Positions 57,104 to 64,000 of a stretch of DNA of 64,000 nucleotides are shown piece by piece. Position numbers and translations under genes: made by a program. The notes under the pieces were generated by a model, which was not told where the DNA came from, made no database searches, and worked only from the letters and a program-made list of their open reading frames with translations. The stretch is from positions 2,542,001 to 2,606,000 of the forward strand of contig SCHM01000003.1 of NCBI GenBank assembly GCA_004123355.1. The letters are read 5' to 3'. Source of the stretch: Amphirosellinia nigrospora. Its lineage: Eukaryota; Ascomycota; Sordariomycetes; Xylariales; Xylariaceae. Every line of letters begins with the position of its first letter. The stretch's first letter is position 1.

Positions 57104-59850
57104 CTAGATCTTGCAAACGAGTGACATTATTAACGTGAAAGCTTCAATATCCACGAGTACCTTAGCACTTTCCACAGTATTTGTAGGACTACCTATAATA
57201 CACTTAGGTTCTTTTTCTATACTAGCCCATCCACTATGAAGATAGCACAAAGCTCGTACCACCACTGCCGGTATGGCTGTCTGCCATATCAACTTAAGAA
57301 TTCGGTGAACCAATCACTTCGGAATTGGAATGAATCCAGAATGTTCGTGAGCTCAGCTCTATTGTTCCCCAGTTGAGACCGCGCATCTTGTTCAGAATAT
57401 TACGCAAATTGCCCACACTATGGGCCTGTAAAAGCTTCGCATGGATTGAGATAACGGATGGCTGCAGTAACTCTTGGTAGCTTTCTCTTCTATTGCTTGC
57501 CACCAATCCTCACTACCTTGTATCACTATATGAAGCAGAAAATTAGACATCTCCGGTCATGATGAAGAGTGAAAACTCTACTTTAGGTAGTTTGAGGGCC
57601 ATGGAGGGGAAAATCTGGCCAAAAAAAGGAATAATAAAAATAGGGAGAAAAGGGGGCGAGGGGGCGAGGGAAGAAAAGAAGAAGAGGAGAGCATACTATT
57701 GGTGAAACCATCCTCGCTTGGCGTTATATAGCCATTTGCCATTGCATTTTCTACCCAGGGCACCTTACCACCCAACGCATATCTGTTGTCCTTCAGTCCG
57801 TTATATTGTGATTTAGTAGGCATGCCTAACTGAGCGGCAACGGACTGTTTCCACTGTGCCACAGTCGTTGGACGGCCGTTGGGATATAGTTGTTTTTCGA
57901 ATCGATTACAGAATTGGGATATACCACGTAGATCTGTGACCTTATCCAAGCGTTTTAGTATCACGCTGGCCTCGAAGATATGCGCCATTGCCCTCAGCGG
58001 TTGTGCTCTCAAGAGGAGAAAGTTTATCGCCTCGAAAATACTATCTATCCACGTATGAGCAACAGCTATGGAATGGACGTTCGACTGATTTATAATCCAA
58101 TTGGCCACTACATTGCTTATAGTTAGCTATCATCATTCTAGCTTGGCTGGGAGATGTCTGGAGAGCCGTGGAGAGCCTTTTGGTGGTTTGGGTTCTAAAT
58201 GAGCTGTTGTGCTCCGGGTTTCCCTCGACAACAAGGGAATACCTAAAGCTCCTAAGATTTTACTCACCTATTATCCCCAGATTATCATGCAATTTGTCGT
58301 CGAGATAGTCTAAAAGCTGTGCATCGACTACATTCTGTAATTGCTTAGGAATCAATATCAGTTGGTGTAGCCGCCTGATCGAGGCCGTTTGTAGCCTCTT
58401 TAGCTGAGCTTCTGTAATATTTAACGAATCTTGTATCAACATGGCACTGACAAGCACCTGTGGACTGTTAGTATGGGTTATTTGCGGTTGAGCATTTGAT
58501 AGATTGGTTGTCCATTCGACGAGTGGGTTCCAATGGAATTTCCCCGTAGCCAGTATCCAAGACCACGTCCCAGCGAGTAGAAAGGCAGGCATGTTGTGCG
58601 TTTCCGCGGAAAGCCTACACCATTCAAATTAGTATCGAAGCTATCAACAGTTGTTCTAGTTTGTTTTCGACTACGCACCTTTGTGCGAGCCTTTCTGGTA
58701 GTTCCTGCTCAAACAATCTGCTCATCTCAGCCCCAACCCCTTCCGGTGCCTCGGTTAGTAGGTATATAAAAATCCCTGGTTTGAGCCCGCCTGAAGCCTG
58801 GTCATACCACTCTGGATAAAACAACTTCATCGCATCCAACTCGCTTCTCATGTGTCGGATCGCACACCCAAGCACTATAGTCACCCCGGCCAGCGTCAGC
58901 TCCTTATGCGCTACCCAGCTGCTCAATTTCCAGGTAAAAATTGCTTACTGATGTCTGCTACACTCAACTTCCTGGGGTCTTCCAAAGCCATGTCCCGTAT
59001 TTGTTTTATCTTGGCCCGCCAATGGGCTAGTTGCCGGAAGAAAATTTCCAAGTCCGTGCGTGTCCACGGTTTCTCCTCGGGATTCATCTCGGGAGTCTCC
59101 TCGGGATCCTCCTCGGGATCCTCCTCGGGATCCTCCTCGGGATCCTCCCCGGGCTTCTCCTCGGGCTTCTCCTCGGGCTTTTTGCCCGACTTATCACCAG
59201 ACTTTTCCTCTTTGGGCTGCTTCTTGGGTTGCTTCTTGGGCTGCTTCTTGGGCTGCTTCTTGGGCTGCTTCTTTCTTGCCCTTCGGGTCTGCAGCGTGAG
59301 ACAGCTGTTCAATAGACCCCTCGTCACTGTAGATGGCGACGTCTTCTATAGAATCCTCGCTGTCATCGATGTCGCCTAGGTCAACAATCTCCTCCAGCAA
59401 TTTGATGACCGCTTTGAGGGTATTAATCCATTTCCGATGACATCTTGCCGCCTCCGTACCAGCCGGCCACAAAGTCACTGCAAAGTTATCCGTTAGAAAT
59501 GTCTGTTCATGCTAATAATTTCACTTGTTGTTCGGTAGGTAGGGCCTACACAGACATGTAGGAGGTAAAATGTATTAAAACCAATAATAATAAGCTTCAG
59601 AATGCGTACTGCTCTCATTCCGCCTTCGCACTGCTTCATTGAGCTTCACCACCACTTGTGCTCTGACCCCTGCTGATAAGCTGGGTGCATCTGCTTTCAC
59701 CCGCGCTACCAATTCCGACAAGGTCCAGTGTTGACAGTTGTTAGACTTGCCAAACAGAAGCCTCATCGCCTGTGCCTCGAGCTTTTTGTATTCTCTGGAC
59801 AAAGTGTGCCTCCGTCTTATGGGGTTTCTAATATATTGAGAGTTCGCCAT
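57104..59850 (-). CDS. Many-exon hypothetical gene with KKQP/DPEE repeats
   Basis: Start near ATG 59,850 (MANSQYIRNPIRRRHTLSREYKK). Then come VTLWPAGTEAARCHRKWIN (from 59,478); the charged repeats; WTRTDLEIFFRQLAHWRAKIKQ; a frame at 58,926-58,624 (LTEAPEGVGAEMSRLFEQELPE); one at 58,592-58,260 (ITEAQLKRLQTASIRRLHQL); one at 58,108-57,578 (WIDSIFEAINFLLLRAQPLRAM); and possible last exons at 57,506-57,104. The pieces are separated by gaps of about 50-150 bp with plausible introns, for example a ctaac branch and ttgcag acceptor before 59,478. I recognise no domain; helical, charged, probably intracellular. The repeats are read in two frames (AAQE and KKQP), so one frame change lies there. Likely a lineage-specific gene; exon borders are not settled. 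Confidence 0.45.
59095..59275. repeat. Two 12-bp coding repeats
   Basis: A GGATCCTCCTCG-type unit is repeated about four times (59,098-59,147) and a GGCTGCTTCTTG-type unit about five times (59,214-59,273). On the minus strand they encode alternating acidic (DPEE) and basic (KKQP) tetrapeptides, giving a block of opposite charges next to each other. Confidence 0.85.
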
Positions 59851-60278
59851 TCTGATTTTGGGCGCTATTGTTGTCTGTTGAGAATGAGGTGTGAGGAAAC
59901 TACTGACATCCCACGACGTGGCCCGCCGAGTTATTACTTCCTCCCGTTTTCCCTTGAAGCAGCCAGGGAGAAGCATGTAAATTTTTCATATAGACTGCAT
60001 CTCTTTGTTCCTCACCGTTTCCAGAGGACTACAATCCGTCTCTCGAGCGCTGTTTATGTCAGCCTCCAGCAGTCCATTGTTACCCGCTTAGTTCGCTCTC
60101 TGTTTCGTCTTTACATGTATCTCATTTAATTTTGTCTCCTTTGTCGAGATCATTCTCGGCCGTGGCTTTGTTCCTTACTGCCCCTCCATATAGGAGTATT
60201 GCAGACCATGCACCTCGACAACTATGAAATACATTATTCTGGCGACTAGATGCTATTACCATTAGTATAGAAGAGAGT

Positions 60279-61027
60279 ATGAGTTTACCTCAATTGAACC
60301 CCAAGCCGCAGACATGGCCCAGACCGGGTGGCCCTCTATCACCGGAATATCTCGTGAACCTCAACGAGCGCCTCATTCTCCAAAAGTCCCGCCTACGACA
60401 CTTCATAGAAACCGCGAATCTGCAGGTGGGATTTGATCTCGATTTTTTGCTCACGCAAATAAGTTACCGCGCCTTTACAATCATACGAGTCATTGCGATG
60501 CAGGCGCCTCCTACTGTCCCGCCCGACCAAGAACTCATCGAGGCCACGAATGCCCTAGCCTCCGAGTTACAGACCCTAACCGGCGATGCAAAGAAGCCTG
60601 AACTTATACCCGACATCGTAGATTTACCAGACCAAGGATGGGATGATTGCCTTAAAGGCTTCTGCACAGTTTTTGAAGCCAGCGTGGATACTTACCTTAT
60701 CGGAGACCTTCCTGGCTACCAAGCCAGATTCTCTGGTAATTCGCCGCCCGACAAGATCTATCGGATTTACAGCCGCTTGGTTGACGGCCTTGGGGAGTAC
60801 TCCTGCCTTTGGGTTACCAGAACAGGCTTAAGAAGAAATTAGAAAGTTCGCGGTCGGGCGTTCTCCACACTGACCTGTGGATGAAGGAGACGAAAAACGC
60901 CGGCGCTGCACCGAAGCGCAAGCTGGACACACTTGGTTTGGACGAGCCGGCGAAGAAGCGTTTGCTGAATGAAATGAAGGATTGGCCTAGGTTGGATAGG
61001 CTGCTGTCCACCCCTGTCGAAGAATGA
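60279..61027 (+). CDS. Small hypothetical protein
   Basis: Single-exon frame from ATG 60,279 (MSLPQLNPKPQTWPRPGG), open to the TTTGGG run near 60,808. A one-base addition there continues it as LGYQNRLKKKLESSRSG ... LDTLGLDEPAKKRLLNEMK and closes at 61,027, about 249 residues. The first half has a helical region (YLVNLNERLILQKSRLRHFI) and FTIIRVIAMQAPP; the end is basic. No domain recognised. The gene next to it on the minus strand is also unrecognised. Confidence 0.6.
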
Positions 61028-62713
61028 TGAAAACGCCTTAGGGATGGAGGAGTATTCCGCATGATGGATAGCCGCATGTAGTTGATAAGCATTTAAGCTC
61101 GTGGTTCATCATAGCACCAATACATAAACCAGCCCTATCGACTTGCGTCCCAGTGATGATGTTGTGACCTGTTCATACTTGCCCTAGATATTGATTTGCC
61201 CCCCCCGCATACCCTCGCCATGCCTTCCATAGCATCGCGTCTATCATGGGCTGTCATAGGCCATCATAGGCCGTCACTCAATATCCTACTTGTACTAGAC
61301 ATAATTGCTTGTGTGGTTACTAAGCAAGGCTTAAATCGGCAAAGAAATAACGAGAGCTTTGGGTTACTGTAGTCCGGAATTCCATGCATATACTTGCAGG
61401 GTATTGTTATAGGCAGGTGCCTAGGTGGTATGAGGTAATCAGGAGACTTGAATGTGGTTGTGCTGACTCGGCATGGAACCTCCGAGTTTCCTTCCGGGGA
61501 CCGGAATATGTACCCACAGTGATCACCAACTTTTGTCTGTATTGGACACCCTCCCCATTCTTCCTTGAAAAAAAAAAAAAAAAAACCAAAAAAAAACCTA
61601 CAACCATGACAATCGCCTATGAAAATCGCCTTATAACTCATTTTCTTACTACCTCAGGACATCCCGTTGATAGGCCATCATACAGTATGCACCACGTACG
61701 AGGTCGTTAGCTGTGATTGGTGGTGCATTCAACGAGACGACCAAGATTCCGGGGTCGTAAGCCGATAACCTAAGACTTCTTCGAGCACCGATTCTCAAGC
61801 TTCAGCCTCTATCTTAGTCCGAAGATATATATGCTAATGGACGTCCGTGGCGCCGCCCGTTTCATCTGGATTGGCTCGAGATCCGAAATCGCAATCGACT
61901 GCGCATCTTCTGCTCGAATGACAAGCTTGCAGCAGCCAGATCAATGGCTCGAACGGTTCTGGCAACTAATGGTTTTTTATAATGGCCATGGGTGTACTGC
62001 ACTTGAATGACCTGTTACGATATGCTGTCTTGTGATTGCCGACGCCGGTAACCAAACCGGCGGGGTTCACGATAACCAGAGATGCACCACCCACCGCCGA
62101 CAATTCATGCTCCGGCGCCCGTGGCAACGGTTACTAATGGCTAGGTACGTTTTGATGCGTGCTTGATAGCTTAATAAAGTTTAATCACATTTTGTTCGAT
62201 GGAATAATGTGGGTGGCGAGTTGCGCCTTTTGTGCGTGATGGAGACTTCCAATGCGTTCTTTCCGCCGTGGCACGCGTCCGAAGCTGTTCTGTCGATGGT
62301 CTCACCGATCGATTTCAGCAGTAAACTCTCAACTATAAGAATCAACCACGAGCAGCGAAGAAAGGCTGCCACCTGCACCTCCCTTACATTCCACAGCCCA
62401 GTATCCTAGTCTTTACGTCACACATCACATCCCCGACGTCTGCCACGAACCTTACTCCCTTCAGCCTATATCCTCCATCTCGTGTGCGTCTGCAATACCA
62501 CCCGGCTTTTAATATCCTTACCTGCGCGGTTGAATGTGCATCGCTACAGGTGGACAATACCGTCGTTCCCACCACTCTGGTATTCCGAGACCTGCTGGGC
62601 CCCCAATCGTCTCAGCTCGTTGCTATTCGGCCATTGAGCGTTTGCGACCCACTAGTCAATATACTCAATATACTCAATATACATTTCGCGGGTGACAGCA
62701 CGGCTCGTGCGCC
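61028..62713. other. Intergenic, with poly-A tract
   Basis: No gene seen in about 1.7 kb. Contains A18 (61,568-61,585), CC, then A9 (61,588-61,596); a threefold caatatact repeat at about 62,657-62,683 just before the ATPase gene; and short aggccgtca/aggccatca repeats near 61,250. Confidence 0.5.
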
Positions 62714-64000
62714 ATGGCTCCGTCAATGCCGTCACACCCGTTTGTCACCATCTTTCTGGTGGACAATATACATTGTCCGACCTGTGTATCCAGTATTAAA
62801 GATGCCCTGCAAAATCTGGACGGCGTCAGATGGGTGTCGCCCAATATCATCACATCTTGCGTCGCTGTCGACCACGACCCTGCCATCTCCATCACGCAGA
62901 TGGCCTCCAAGTTGGAAGAAGCCGGGTTCAAGGTCTCCAGCGTGTCTTCGGAGAATGGCGTTGACCGCCTGGATGACCCATTCGTGGAGATGCTCAGTTA
63001 TCGAATGACTCTGATGGTGCGGGGACGACTTTTCTAAGTTAAGGAGGCTTAGGCATCCGCGAGAAGCTATAACTGAAGAAGTGAGAGTGAAGGCACACCT
63101 CAACCACTGCGAACAGTGTCGTGTAGAAGAAGCAAATGAAACGCCTGCTGGAGCGAGTGCCACGTTAAATATACCTCGTCAATTATCAGACCGCGTTGCT
63201 CGCAAACACGATTCGGCGCAGACTGCTGCCACGTCATCTACTGCTGTTGATGATGGTACCAGCGCCTCTACATCATGGAGGGCCTCATTAGCGATCAGTG
63301 GGATGACTTGTGCGGCTTGTTCCAACGGAATCACACGTGAGTTAGAAAAAAAGGATTGGGTCATCAAGGCCATTGTCAATCTAGTAACCAATAGCGCCGT
63401 CGTGGAATATCTCGGCGATAAGAAAGATGTTACTAAAGTGGTCGAGAGCATTGAAGATCTTGGATATGATGCCCATATCGACCAAGTCAATGCTATCAGC
63501 AGCGAGAGCGAGAAGAAAACTACGCATCAGCGCACAGTGCAGATACGTATCGACGGTTTCTATTGCCCGCATTGTGGTGACCGTGTGGCATCTAGTGCTG
63601 CCGGCTTCCAGTATGAACTACGAATCAACCGCCGTCCTACGTTCCAATCTCCTATCCTAGAACTCACATATGTTCCTCAGGTGCCAAAATTCACAATTCG
63701 CCATATTCTAGCCGCGATTGAGGCAAGCGATCCAGCTTTCAAAGCATCCATCTACCACCCACCTACTCTCGAGGAACGGGCAAGACAAATACAGGCTCAA
63801 CACCAAAAGAAAATCTTTGTTCGAGCATTCCTGACGCTCACCATCGCAATTCCTACTTTTATAATTGGCATTGTCTACATGAGTCTACTTCCAGACAGCA
63901 ACCTGGGAAAAAATACCTGATGACGCCTTGGGCATCGGGCATTAACCGTGCCCAGATTGCGCTCTTCATCCTCGCAACACCAGTCTACTTCTGTGCCGCC
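62714..64000 (+). CDS. Copper-transporting P1B-type ATPase, N-terminal part
   Basis: From ATG 62,714 the reading gives a heavy-metal-associated domain (VDNIHCPTCVSSIKDAL, Cys-21/Cys-24), a linker with HCEQC, a second such domain (ISGMTCAACSNGITRELE ... VVESIEDLGYDA), a third more divergent one (IDGFYCPHCGDRV) and the first membrane span (VRAFLTLTIAIPTFIIGIVYM). Three Cys-x-x-Cys domains ahead of the transmembrane core mark a Cu(I) export ATPase; the core lies beyond the window. Two frame breaks: the G run at 63,021-63,024 (one base too many, or two too few) and the A6 run at 63,908-63,913 (one too few), after which YLMTPWASGINRAQIALFIL continues to the edge. A short intron near 63,010 cannot be excluded for the first break. 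Confidence 0.88.

Noticed and set aside
58852-59379. Plus-strand frame with GSSSG and LGCF repeats
   Set aside because: It is the antisense of the DPEE/KKQP repeat array; the minus-strand reading fits the surrounding exons.

Overview
The window comes from a filamentous ascomycete (Pezizomycotina type). The grounds are short GT-AG introns of about 45-100 nt, a BRCT/Myb/RCT-type RAP1, a secreted CE5 esterase, HET-s-type HeLo proteins, and about 16.4 kb of almost pure A+T DNA of the kind left by repeat-induced point mutation (RIP). I found no rRNA gene, CRISPR array or bacterial-style operon, and no tRNA I would defend.

Layout. 1-16,400 is a RIP-destroyed transposon graveyard. It holds two copies of one element in opposite orientation (1,490-5,285 and 8,488-12,655), a large inverted repeat around the first copy, and two tandem remnants that look like 3' ends of LTR retrotransposons. 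16,400-32,500 is a gene-poor accessory zone. It contains decayed hypothetical genes, two HeLo-domain (HET-s-like) pseudogenes that share a C-terminal amyloid-motif-like sequence, a tentative many-exon gene with a frame-scrambling minisatellite, and long stretches without genes. From 32,500 the window is core genome: FMC1 and an EngB/Mrx8-type mitochondrial GTPase (divergent pair), the palmitoyltransferase SWF1 and the telomere protein RAP1 (divergent pair), a CE5 acetylxylan-esterase/cutinase-like enzyme, a YPPQGQ-repeat glycine-zipper protein, an unknown gene and a GFA-domain protein. A 5-kb gene desert (46.7-51.6 kb) follows. After it come a membrane DUF3431 protein, a secreted bacterial-type solute-binding protein, a many-exon lineage-specific gene with charged repeats, a small unknown gene, and the 5' part of a copper P1B-ATPase that runs off the right edge.

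Two cross-cutting observations matter for anyone using this annotation. First, almost every conserved gene needs one or more single-base insertions to restore its frame. I count about fifteen apparent one-base deletions in nine genes, usually in or beside short base runs, against one clear case of the opposite sign. This affects essential genes such as RAP1, so sequence error in the assembly is the likeliest reason. Second, genes in the accessory zone also carry in-frame stops of the C-to-T type (TAG for CAG, TGA for CGA), which I did not see in the core genes; this fits RIP leaking from the neighbouring AT block. Exon coordinates below are read from splice signals and phase, not from transcripts.
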